Origin: Glandiceps talaboti
Taxonomy: Eukaryota; Hemichordata; Enteropneusta; Spengelidae
Direction: 5' to 3'
Assembly (NCBI RefSeq): GCF_964340395.1
Contig: NC_135558.1
Span: forward strand, 3,693,501 to 3,757,500
DNA length: 64,000 nt
Positions within the stretch are counted from its first letter, which is position 1. The number at the start of each line of letters is the position of its first letter. A program made the translations under genes and the position numbers. The notes below the pieces were generated by a model that made no database searches, had not been told where the DNA came from, and saw nothing but the letters and a program-made list of their open reading frames with translations. Below are positions 35,601-47,900 of the stretch, in pieces.

Positions 35601-38600
35601 GGTCACAGCTAAATTTATGTATGACCATGCATTGAGCCCAGGTGACGGTGTAGTGACCATAGTTGGCAGAACTCACATGGAGTCTAAAGTAGGTTACATG
35701 ATGCATTTGTATAAATAACTCTGCCCCCCTCCCCCCCCCCATCTGCCAAAAATTGTTGTGCCTTATGTGACTAACAAATTTACTTTGAAAAAAACTTAAT
35801 AACAAAAAAATTCTGCTTACAAAGGTCAAACTCTTTCCTGTACAACAGAGATTTGTCCAGTTAGTGACTAGCTACTACCTGCATTAAAACATTTTTCCAG
35901 GAAGAGGAACATGAATCAAAATTATTCCATTGTTGTTATATTTAGGAAAGTGAGTTTAAAGTATTGTGCTTATGAAATAAGACTGTGATAGGTTAGCAAA
36001 CAAGTTAGTATGTAGCCTAGTATCCATTCAAGTTCCTTATACTATGGTCACCACAAAGTCACCAAAGCTCAGGCCACAGATGACAGATTCAATTTCTGCT
36101 GTAATTTTAAATAGAAGACACAAGTCAAATTGAGTACACATTACAAGCTACAAAGTAATACTTTGGTGTGTGTATTTTCAACAGAAAAGCAGGACCATTT
36201 ACACACCCTTGGTACCATGGTACAATGGAAGGCCCTGGAGTGTGATAATTTAAGTGACAAATAAGGCCATCTACACACTCTTAGTAATATGGCAACATGA
36301 CAGACCTTTGACTGTTATACATTGAAAGTTGGCCATTTATACAATCATAGTAATAATATGGCACAATGAAAGGAGTTTGTAGTATGTACTTATGAGGAAA
36401 GTTGAACATTTACACATTCATAGTATTTTGGTAAAATGTATTTTTTAAAGTTTAACATGGGGTCATTTAAGCACTTATGGTAATTTGGTAGAGAGGGAGA
36501 CATTATTGTGTTCTGAAGTGGAAAATTAGGAAGTCCCAGAATGTAAACAGACAAGAGGTCAACTACAGGCTATGCAGCTTTGAACAGCAACCAAAAAAAT
36601 GAATTAAATGGTACATTTCCAAGGAAAGCCATGCATTATTTTCAGAATGTGGTCGATCGATACACTAGCCCATGGTCACAGCTAAATTTATGTATGACCA
36701 TGCATTGAGCCCAGGTGACGGTGTAGTGACCATAGTTGGCAGAACTCACATGGAGTCTAAAGTAGGTTACATGATGCATTTGTATAAATAACTGCCCCCC
36801 TCCCCCCATCTGCCAAAAATTATTGTGCCTTATGTGACTAACAAATTTACTTTGAAAAAAACTTAATAACAAAAAAATTCTGCTTACAAAGGTCAAACTC
36901 TTTCCTGTACAACAGAGATTTGTCCAGTTAGTGACTAGCTACTACCTGCATTAAAACATTTTTCCAGGAAGAGGAACATGAATCAAAATTATTCCATTGT
37001 TGTTATATTTAGGAAAGTGAGTTTAAAGTATTGTGCTTATGAAATAAGACTGTGATAGGTTAGCAAACAAGTTAGTATGTAGCCTAGTATCCATTCAAGT
37101 TCCTTATACTATGGTCACCACAAAGTCACCAAAGCTCAGGCCACAGATGAGAGATTCAATTTCTGCTGTAATTTTAAATAGAAGACACAAGTCAAATTGT
37201 GTACACATTACAAGCTACAAAGTAATACTTTGGTGTGTGTATTTTCAACAGAAAAGCAGGACCATTTACACACCCTTGGTACCATGGTACAATGGAAGGC
37301 CCTGGAGTGTGATAATTTAAGTGACAAATAAGGCCATCTACACACTCTTAGTAATATGGCAACATGACAGACCTTTGACTGTCCATTTATACATTGAAAG
37401 TTGGCCATTTATACAATCATAGTAATAATATGGCACAATGAAAGGAGTTTGTAGTGTGTACTTATGAGGAAAGTTGAACATTTACACATTCATAGTATTT
37501 TGGTAAAATGTATTTTTTAAAGTTTAACATGGGGTCATTTAAACACTCATGGGAGTTTGGTAGAGAGGGAGACATTATTGTGTTCTGAAGTGGAAAATTA
37601 GGAAGTCCCAGAATGTAAACAGACAAGAGGTCAACTACAGGCTATACAGCTTTGAACAGCAACCAAAAAAATGAATTAAATGGTACATTTCCAAGGAAAG
37701 CCATGCATTATTTTCAGAATGTGGTCGATCGATACACTAGCCCATGGTCACAGCTAAATTTATGTATGACAATGCATTGAGCCCAGGTGACGGTGTAGTG
37801 ACCATAGTTGGCAGAACTCACATGGAGTCTAAAGTAGGTTACATGATGCATTTGTATAAATAACTCTGCCCCCCTCCCCCCCCCCCATCTGCCAAAAATT
37901 ATTGTGCCTTATGTGACTAACAAATTTACTTTGAAAAAAACTTAATAACAAAAAAATTCTGCTTACAAAGGTCAAACTCTTTCCTGTACAACAGAGATTT
38001 GTCCAGTTAGTGACTAGCTACTACCTGCATTAAAACATTTTTCCAGGAAGAGGAACATGAATCAAAATTATTCCATTGTTGTTATATTTAGGAAAGTGAG
38101 TTTAAAGTATTGTGCTTATGAAATAAGACTGTGATAGGTTAGCAAACAAGTTAGTATATAGCCTAGTATCCATTCAAGTTCCTTATACTATGGTCACCAC
38201 AAAGTCACCAAAGCTCAGGCCACAGATGAGAGATTCAATTTCTGCTGTAATTTTAAATAGAAGACACAAATAAGTCAAATCATGTACACAATACAAGCTA
38301 CAAAGTAATACCCTGGTGTGTGTATTTTCAAAAGAAAAGCAGTGCCATTTACACACCCTTTGTACCATGGTACAATGGAAGGCCCTGGAGTGTGATAATT
38401 TAAGTGACAAATAAGGCCATCTACACACTCTTAGTAATATGGCAACATGACAGACCTTTGACTGTCCATTTATACATTGAAAGTTGGCCATTTATACAAT
38501 CATAGTAATAATATGGCACAATGAAAGGAGTTTGTAGTGTGTACTTATGAGGAAAGTTGAACATTTACACATTCATAGTATTTTGGTAAAATGTATTTTT

Positions 38601-39545
38601 TAAAGTTTAACATGGGGTCATTTAAACACTCATGGGAGTTTGGTAGAGAGGGAGACATTATTGTGTTCTGAAGTGGAAAATTAGGAAGTCCCAGAATGTA
38701 AACAGACAATAGGTCAACTACAGGCTATGCAGCTTTGAACAGCAACCAAAAAAATGAATTAAATGGTACATTTCCAAGGAAAGCCATGCATTATTTTCAG
38801 AATGTGGTCGATCGATACACTAGCCCATGGTCACAGCTAAATTTATGTATGACAATGCATTGAGCCCAGGTGACGGTGTAGTGACCATAGTTGGCAGAAC
38901 TCACATGGAGTCTAAAGTAGGTTACATGATGCATTTGTATTAAATAAACCTGCCCCCCTCCCCCCATCTGCCAAAAATTATTGTGCCTTATGTGACTAAC
39001 AAATTTACTTTGAAAAAAACTTAATAACAAAAAAATTCTGTTTACAAAGGTCAAACTCTTTCCTGTACAACAGAGATTTGTCCAGTTAGTGACTAGCTAC
39101 TACCTGCATTAAAACATTTTTCCAGGAAGAGGAACATGAATCAAAATTATTCCATTGTTGTTATATTTAGGAAAGTGAGTTTAAAGTATTGTGCTTATGA
39201 AATAAGACTGTGATAGGTTAGCAAACAAGTTAGTATGTAGCCTAGTATCCATTCAAGTTCCTTATACTATGGTCACCACAAAGTCACCAAAGCTCAGGCC
39301 ACAGATGAGAGATTCAATTTCTGCTGTAATTTTAAATAGAAGACACAAATAAGTCAAATCATGTACACAATACAAGCTACAAAGTAATACCCTGGTGTGT
39401 GTATTTTCAACAGAAAAGCAGGACCATTTACACACCCTTGGTACCATGGTACAATGGAAGGCCCTGGAGTGTGATAATTTAAGTGACAAATAAGGCCATC
39501 CACACACTCTTAGTAATATGGCAACATGACAGACCTTTGACTTCG
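32690..39545. repeat. ~1.07-1.08 kb tandem satellite array
   Basis: The marker ATGGTCACCACAAAG occurs at about 33285, 34966, 36044, 37111, 38190 and 39269. After the first copy the spacing is a regular 1067-1079 bp. A second marker, GGTCGATCGATACACTAG, occurs at about 34495, 35578, 36651, 37723 and 38806. Units look nearly identical and differ mainly in a poly-C run and short indels. The first unit is longer because module A (with TATGTTGTGGACCAAC; 32755-33010) recurs at 33940-34290. The array stops abruptly in the last unit near 39542. Recurrent short minus-strand frames reflect unit identity rather than a gene family: no starts, domains or splice structure support them. Confidence 0.95.
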
Positions 39546-40340
39546 ACTTCACAATTATGAAAAAGAAAAACAACACTTTGAATAAGTAGGATCATTTACA
39601 AAGTAACACTGTAACATGGTAGAACGTGCGACTGAGGAGAGTGCACAAACTCTTTTTTACAAACATCAAAGCCAACAAAGTTACAAATATGCCATGCTAA
39701 GAACCCATGTTATTTTGATATTGGGTAAGAAAGTCATTTCTCAGAAAAACAATTTCCTTCAAACTGTCAAGTCAAACTTGCATATGAAGAGGAAAAACAT
39801 GAACTTGGAAAACTCAATGTCACAAAGCCTTCAACTTTGAATAAAATGTTTTGATGAACTATCCTAGTTGCTCTAGCTCATGTTAGCTGTCTTTCAAAAA
39901 CAGGCGCCAAAAATCAAAACCTTACAGCACACGTTAATATTGCTTTGTCAGCAAAAGGTTGAGATTTTGAAATCAGTTGGTGTGATAAGTGAGTAATTAC
40001 AAGAATATGTAGCCTAGAATCAAAGCCAGTTCCGATGGCATTTATTGCTAGTGTAACACAACACAAAGGCTTGATGGTCAGACATTTCAATTACATTGAA
40101 AATTGACTAATTGTGATTGGAAAATGCTCATATGAAAATTAAATTGTGTGGTAAATTTCCATGGCAATGCCATTGTTTTAAAATGTCAGTACTATACCAC
40201 ACCTGGTGGCATCTAGTTAACAAGAAACTTATATGCACACATGATTGTCGGCAACCACAGTTGGTGGAACTTAATACATAGTTACTTCACTAGGTCATAT
40301 TTTGCATTGAATCAGTCCTGCCCTATCAGACCAAAGGCTA
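39546..40340. other. Non-coding spacer after the satellite array
   Basis: AT-rich, no recognised gene. Some phrases (GAACTTAATACATAG, TGTGATAAGTGAG) loosely echo the array units, so it may be a decayed older part of the array. Confidence 0.4.
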
Positions 40341-40344
40341 TCTT

Positions 40345-40780
40345 TAAAAAAACAGCTTCTTAACAAACTTTGATTCCAAAGTTAACACCTATTTATGAAG
40401 TACAACAGTCAAACTCCTAACTCAGCAACTACCACTCTGAGAAAGGCCATAAAAACAGCTTCTTAACAAAACTCTGATTCCAAAGTTAACACCTATTTAT
40501 GAAGTACAACAGTCAAACTCCTAACTCAGCAACTACCACTCTGAGAAAGGCCATAAAAACAGCTTCTTAACAAAACTCTGATTCCAAAGTTAACACCTAT
40601 TTATGAGGTACAACAGAGAATTATCAAACTCCTAACTCACCAACTACCAGTCTGAGAGAAGCAACAAAAAAAAACCCAGCTTCTTAACAAACTCTGATTC
40701 CAAAGTTAACACCAATTTATGAAATACAGCAGAGAATTATCAAACTCCTAACTCACCAACTACCAGAGAAGCATCAATTT
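40345..40780. repeat. Four-copy tandem repeat, ~103-121 bp unit
   Basis: Direct repeats starting AACAGCTTCTTAACAAA at about 40351, 40454, 40559 and 40677. Each runs through TTCCAAAGTTAACACC and AACTCCTAACTCA. The first copies are nearly identical and the last is shortened. Confidence 0.92.
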
Positions 40781-41339
40781 TCATTAAATGAAAACAATAG
40801 TAATATTAATGCCAATTACACTGCAGAAATCATGCATACACTACACTGCAAGTCTTATAATTTACACATCTTTACCCTTCCATCACCACACTTGTGACCC
40901 ACATGATTACTACCACCTTTGTCTAGGGGTAGCATGAAACAAAGTATCACCTTTGACCTGCCACATCACCTAGGGAAGATTTGACTGGAGGCAAAAAAGG
41001 CCAAAGATGACATTCTGTCCATACTTACCACCTTTACACAACCTTTACACAATTATTACACAGGTGGAAAGATGAGTAAAATGACTTTCTGTATTTTGAT
41101 ATTTAGTTATAGGAATCAAGACCTAAAGACATCTCAACCCCAACAAAGTTTATGCAACCAAGATGATCGCTATTTTGAAGCAGGCAAAGACTTACAAGCA
41201 CTTTTCTGGATTTTATTATTTTCTTTGCCAATTTAACCTCTTTCTTTGCATGAGGTATCTACATGCTTTAATAGCATCAAAGTTTTGGAGTTAACAGCTC
41301 TCAAAATATGAATATTCTCCACACAAAATAGCTCATTAT

Positions 41340-41756
41340 AGTGAACACATATTGCCTGGCCATGTGGGCTATAGCACTCGTTTATTACACCTGAGGGACT
41401 GTGAGTTACCAGAATCACATGCTATTTCCCCGAGGCCGAAGCCAAGGGAAATAACATGTAATTCTGGTAACTCACAGTCACGAAGGGGTAATAAACAGGT
41501 GCTATAGCCCAAATATAGGCCAGGCAATATGTGTTTTATAATATACCTCATGAAAATCTTGCCCTCTTTTCTTGAGGTTGGCAGACGACATCGTTCGAAG
41601 CTGCCATTTTGACCTGCTGTGAATGTGCGGTGGTCACATGACCATGTAATAGTTGATGGAACTATTTCCCTAGGGAAATAGTCATTCTATTTTCCTATCA
41701 TGTGACTGATTCTAGCGAATCATGGCACAGCATTATCACTAGGTATATTATAACTT
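41340..41756. mobile_element. Inverted-repeat element (ACACATATTGCCTGGCC)
   Basis: A hairpin from 41346 to about 41533 pairs ACACATATTGCCTGGCC with its complement, with arms through CACAGTC and GGGAAATA. It continues to a second inverted pair, TTATAATATACCT (from 41536) and AGGTATATTATAA (ending near 41755). An internally deleted copy at ~59265-59332 joins the two outer ends, which supports a single mobile family. No ORF. Confidence 0.75.
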
Positions 41757-42060
41757 AAATTATATCAGACAATGATGCTACTGAATGCACTCTACATAAG
41801 AATACTTAATTTCCACACATTGTGCACTATAGTATGATGTAGGGCATGAAAAGCACAAACAAAATGGCCACCGAGCAGCCATATTAGAACATGTGTCACA
41901 AAAGAAATAAACAAGCATGTATGTTATACTCGTGCCAAGTTTGCCAGAAATAAACTCAGTCTTGTCAAAAAAATATGACTTCAGATGCTCACATGCAGGA
42001 ACAGATGGACAGAACCCAATATATGTGTCATTTACATTATCCAAGACTTCCTCCAGCAGG

Positions 42061-42815
42061 GATTGAACTTTTCAATCTCAAACACAACTTTTGAAAGCTA
42101 CACCTGAAGCTTTCATCCTCTAACTAATCAACTTCATCAGCAGACTGAAAAAAATTGACATGAATTAGCTAAGCTAAGAACAAAAGGTGTTACTTACCAT
42201 GTTTAGAAACATAACCACTCACTGGGTTAGTGAGTGATATTAACACTGTGACAGTGGTCCTATGCATGGGAAAGACTGAAATGGCTCCCATCTTTGTTTA
42301 GATGATCATGCAAGCAATTGTTAGTAAAACGAAAGGACAAGACAGACAAAAAGGATCTGAAGGGTCCAACATATCGCATTAAATGTGGGGGCGGTAGTGA
42401 TAGTCAGTGTGATCAAGACTGAATCGGGGAGATGGAAAGATCACTGAAAGTGAGGTTTTTAGAACACGTACAGATTGCCAAGCACATTACTAGTACATCC
42501 GAAGTGTCTAGACATATATGTCAAATTTACTGTGGACATACATAGTATATCAATCTGGTGACCACTTCTGACTGTGAAACCACGGGCTTACAGGCCTACT
42601 TTGAACAGAGATGGGGACCATTTCACATACATGTACATGGGACTCACTCACTAAGCCAGTGAGTGGTGGTGTTTCTAACATGTTAACACCTGCTGTTTGT
42701 TTATGTCAATTCCTTCAGTCTGCTGGTGAATACCTTAGTTAGACTGGATGAATGCATCAGGTACAGCTTTTAAAAGTTGTTGTGTTGGAGAATGAAAATT
42801 TCAAATTTCAGTAGA
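42061..42815. mobile_element. Fold-back element downstream of the SET-recombinase gene
   Basis: Inverted arms of roughly 180-190 bp lie at 42061-42250 and ~42640-42815. They share AGCAGACTGAA, AAATTGACAT, GTGTTA, TTTAGAAAC and CACTCACTGG.TTAGTGAGTGA. The ~390-bp loop has no credible ORF. It is probably non-autonomous. Confidence 0.78.
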
Positions 42816-43070
42816 AAATGGCTTATAGTATACCACACAGTTTAACCTACATAGTTACTTGACAGTGTTATTTTACATGAACAAACAAGGTCATGTGAAG
42901 CATTAAATAATTAGACATACCTCACTGTCACTGTCATCTACTGTGAGCTATGTGCAATATTGGTTATCACATGAGGGTTGACTAATCACGAATCAGTTAA
43001 AAGTCACAATTTGATCACTGCCTAGATAGGAGATAAACCAGACAATTCTGATCAATAGCAAAACCATACA

Positions 43071-44901
43071 TTACATTTGTTGTTTGGTGCCTTTTTTTTC
43101 ATATGCTATTGCTCTGGTTTGAACATGCCATTTTATTAATTTCCAGTCCCTGTTGCACAACACTTTCTCCTTCAATAGGCATTTTTCAGCTTCAGACTTT
43201 GTTACAGCTTTCCTCTTTTGAATGTGAGACATGAAATTCCTGTCAATGGCTTCTTCTTCAGCCCTTGTCCATGGCACTCTTCGTCCAACAACTTTAGACT
43301 TTGTCCCAACTACATGTACAAAGAAAAAAGACCAATTTTCAGCAATATACTTTCACTGTCATCCTTGACATCAAGGAAGAACATTCAGCTGACATTGTTA
43401 ATGATGTAAATGAGCAATTACAAGACACTGTAGCACTTAATAACTTTTGGAACTATCATATTGCTGTATGATCAATGTTTGTTTCAAGTTCCATCAAAGC
43501 AAACTTTCCTATTCTTTCTGGATTTACGCGCATTGATAAATATACAAATGAGCAATTAAGCAACAAAACTCTAGTCTTTTCGTACTCATGTTGCATCCAA
43601 ATACTATGTCAGCCCACAACTGCTTGAAAGAAAGTGTGACACTAACAATTTGTTAGCATATGTACGTCCACATGTGCGTGGGGTGTGACAGTACTCCATA
43701 TCCTGCAATGCAAGTAATCCATCAGACCCCTTCTCATGCATTGTCAGTTTTTATGCTCGAAGATCCTTGCTTAGCATTTGATACTGTCTATCAAGACATT
43801 TAGGGATTGATCTGACATTAGTACCGGAACAATAAAGTACACTGTAGTGTATTATAAAACACACATTGACCAGCAACAGCAACCTGTTCCCGAACGGGCT
43901 GCAAGTAACTTGAAATGAATGCAATTTCATTTGACTGGAGGAAAACAGTCTGATTCATTCTGGGTGACTAACTTATTTCCTCCTTGGGAACAGATATTGA
44001 CAGAAGCCATCACAACCAGTCATTCTATGACAGTTTAGCACTTATTTTACACTTACCTGTGGTTGATCTATTTTTAGGTCCTGTAGATGACCCCTTCTTA
44101 GGTCCACAATTTTCTCTAATCTCTGGTTGACTTGTCTGATTATGTATACTTATTCTTTGTATTCCCTCACTGGAGGCTAATGAAAAAATTATAGTCACTG
44201 TGTAAAATATCAAGCCTATGCAGTAAAGATGGTATGTTCACAAATTATGCAACTCAAAATCACTGTTAGCAAAGACAAGAATTTTTGAATTCAAAAGAAA
44301 AGAGCTGCCAACCAACTATTCTTGCTGTATACCACACATTATAGCTATCACATATATATATGTTAAATTTTATCTTGTGATTTCCCAAATGATTCATAGT
44401 AAATATTTCTATACAGCTTGGATTGATACTCCAGAACCTGAAACAAACTGAATCACAACAAAAGACAAAAAATGCACCACACCACCCCAAAGGGTCATTA
44501 ATGTATAAGTATGTCTTCAAGAAACAGTTATTACTTGTAGGCATTTACAAGGATCTCATATCATTAAAAAACAAAAACATATTTAGAAATACAAGTATTT
44601 AATGACAAGACTGATGACACTTTGTATGTTCTTAAAAATTCTGACTTCTCAGCAGCACAGACAATTTTTAAATGTGCTACTGTTTTCATTTAACAACTGT
44701 TTTAAACATGTCCTTGTCCGATGTAGCATAGAGGAGAGCATTATTTTTTTTTAAAGTACAGGTGGACAATTAACTTACCTGGATTAGGGTCCACTTCTTT
44801 TTTTGAATCATCACAATCTGGATTAGGGTCCACTTCTTTTTTTGAATCATCACAATCACTATCACATGAGTCTTCCTCATCAGAAAGGAGTCCAGTAACT
44901 T
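43071..44901 (-). CDS. C-terminal exons of the fusion gene (acidic linker and SANT/Myb-like end)
   Basis: Exon 44901-44779 encodes an acidic stretch with a perfect 13-residue tandem duplication (DCDDSKKEVDPNP twice). Exon 44176-44057 is a Ser/Thr/Gly-rich linker. The last exon, 43309-43071 (stop TAA), encodes VPWTRAEEEAIDRNF...NRDWKLIKWHVQ, a tryptophan-spaced helical motif resembling SANT/Myb-like DNA-binding ends. From memory, the same type of ending occurs on related recombinase-derived proteins. Phases (1|2, 1|2) match across all joins. Confidence 0.82.
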
Positions 44902-47900
44902 CTGTTGGAGCAAACAAGCTTGAGTGAGGTCCTCATCATGACACAAAGAAATTGAGAGAGAAGTCACGCAGTGTTTTATTTAAGGGTGGTAAGTAGGTAA
45001 ATGTTACCGGGGTTCCCCTGTCATTTTGTCCAATTGACACTTCCATTTTTCATCACTAATGTTACCGCAGTTCCCTATGAATTTGCCTGTGTTCCCAGGC
45101 AGCTGACCTTAAATAAAACATTGTGATTGTGAAGTGTACATACATCAGGTTTGGGCACCTGCTTGGGGGTTCCCTGGTAGGGGCCTGTACACACATACAT
45201 TTAGATGCAGTAAATTTTTTTCCTTTTTTCTGATACAGTTGTCATTATCATTTTCTTTGGTTAAACTTTAATGACAAAATCATAAAGCCTTAAATAGACC
45301 AATTGACACCCAGATAGGTATGATGGTTAGTACAATGTAAGAAAATGAAGAGAAATACTTATTATACTATTTTATTTCTTCTTTACATAAAATTTGGTGC
45401 ATACTCTTATTTTCAAAATTTAAACTTAGGCCAAAAAAAGGTTTTGTTTCCCGTCCTCGCGTGCGTCATTCCAAACCATGCCCATCGTACGTTTTTATTC
45501 TGTTTCCCCCTCCCCCATCTACCACAGGCAACTGACAACGTACAAAGTATTTCAACTGTAAAAAAAATTCAGTGATTGTATTAGTATATTTAAAGGGTAA
45601 TTAAAGTACTGGTAATTTGATGGTACCTCCATACATTTCGTCTGAATACGTTGGAACATGGCGTATCATGTAGACGCGTACATACATGTTATAAGGATGA
45701 ATGCGTACTCTGTAATACATGTGTTGTAGAAGCTCGTGAGACAGAACGTCTAGCGGACACACAGTTGAAATACTTCGTACGTTGTCAGTTGCCTGTGGTA
45801 GATCAGTGAGGGGGATGTTTTATTTTTGTATTGCTATGCTTTTGTCCATTCAAGTGTCCGTTGGCAGCAAAATCTTTTTGATGAATGATTTTCAGATTAC
45901 TACTGTGACTGTAGGTAAAGCTCAAATGTAGGGTACTAACCTTCTGGAATTATATCTATTTCTTCCAGACTTCTCCCTCTATATTTGGCAATAGTTCCAC
46001 TTTCCATAGCCAGCAACACCTTACTTATCTGTGCAGCTTGTACGGCACTTTCTTGTTGTCTATAAAAATTACTGTGTACCCTGATGTCATGCCCCATATA
46101 TTGGGCAAGGTTTGCTAAATCATTATTTTTCAAGTTCAGGATCTGACACATTGTAGCCACATGCTTTCGCATACGTGTGGACTGTAAGCTTTCAGGATTT
46201 GACACATTGGCCTGCACTGCACATGCTCTGAGAGTATCGGTGCCCCTGTAGTATAATCTTCTTGCTCCATTGGGATTAGCGAAAAAATACGGATTCCCTT
46301 CTAAGCCAGCACTTTGTCGGGTCTTCACCAGCAATTCCATAACCTCATATGTGTTGGGTGATAGCAGAATTGGAACCTTGCCGCCCTTTTTGCCTCTAGT
46401 TACGATTCTTGTGAAGTATTTCAATAGTTCTTGCTCTGTGGTACTTAGAGAAGCTAGGACATCTGCATTTGGTGGTGAATCATCTCTATTTATGAATGTT
46501 TCAAGAAGAAGTCTTGACACTTCTCCGCTCCGTCTCCTGTTAAATATGATAACAGAAGTCAATGTCACCTGACACAACTTTCCCCACATTTCCTTTGTGA
46601 ATCCATCTATATGTGCCCCAGAAAGGTTGTCTTTATAGTGTGTCATCTCTTTAGATAAGTAGTCTGTGATTTTCTGTACATCTTCAGAAGATGGCAGCAC
46701 TGCAGTTTTATTCCATCTTGCTTCTTTGAGTGTAGTAAGAGCAGCAGCAGAAATTTCAGCATTCCATTCTGATCTATAGATTTGCTGGAAACGCTCAGCC
46801 TGTAAAATATGAGTAAATATTCATAATGAACTTGTCAAACAAACAATTGTTGGTGTTAGCCCTTGGGAAGTTGTACGGATATGTGCCACCCAGATGGGCC
46901 ACTTTCCTAAAATTGGTTGACATTTCACCTGAAAACCCCCTCAACATAGAGAAACCTTAAAATATAGGTTTGATTTTGACTAGAAATCCCTAAAAATGTG
47001 TCTACTTTTTTGAGTTTGCATTGGTAGATGTTTTCAACTCGGGCATCGGACCCGCCATACAAAAATAATGGGAGTACGTACAGTACCCCACTCAGGGTTT
47101 GATGTAGCCGTGTGTGGGAGAAGTGACAACCACAGTGGGTACCTAATGTACCTTTCTCTGTTGATTGATGTTGAACAGAAAACCACTGACAACTGTAGAG
47201 AGAGTGTTACGCTACCCTCTTGTTGTCAAAGATGTATTAAACAAGATCTATCTAGGTGCCAAGTGAGTGAACCTATATAATTGGTTTTGAGACAACAGGA
47301 TAATTTGTTACTACATTCACTGTGTTAGAGTATTTTACAGTAACTGTTACAATTACATTATTTGCAGTTGGCTTTGAATATTATTGATAAGCCCTGAACA
47401 AAACATTAACTTCTACATACCTTTTTAATTCTCTCATCACAGTTTTCCATTATTGCACAGTACATTTCAATCTCAGAGAGGGAAAGAAGGTTGTAGCCAG
47501 TCTTCAATGCCAATGAGGGGACTTCATAGCTCACTCCATTAAATCTACCAAGAGCTCTCACTGTCTTTATTACTGTCGGAAAGTTCTCTGGAGAAATGAA
47601 ATCTTCCATCATCTTTAGACCTAAACTTCTTCCTGCTACAACCAATCGGCCACATTCTCGCAATCGCTGTTTGATGTAGTCATTCTTTGCAGTGTCATAT
47701 ATAACTTTACCACTTTCCAACTGCCGCCGTCCATGCTTCTTGAATAGCTTCTCTCCAAACTTTATGATTAGTGGGTCAGCCATGATCGCAGAAGTGACTT
47801 CGTCTTTCTTCATATCTGACAGAACTTTCCAAAACTCATGTGAAACATTCTTTGGCATGGGCATTAGTTGCCATGCACTCGCTTGTATTTGACGACCTTT

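Noticed and set aside
33309-39576. A family of similar ~66-104 aa minus-strand proteins (MANFQCINGQ...)
   Set aside because: They recur because the satellite units are nearly identical; they vary with indels and lack gene structure.
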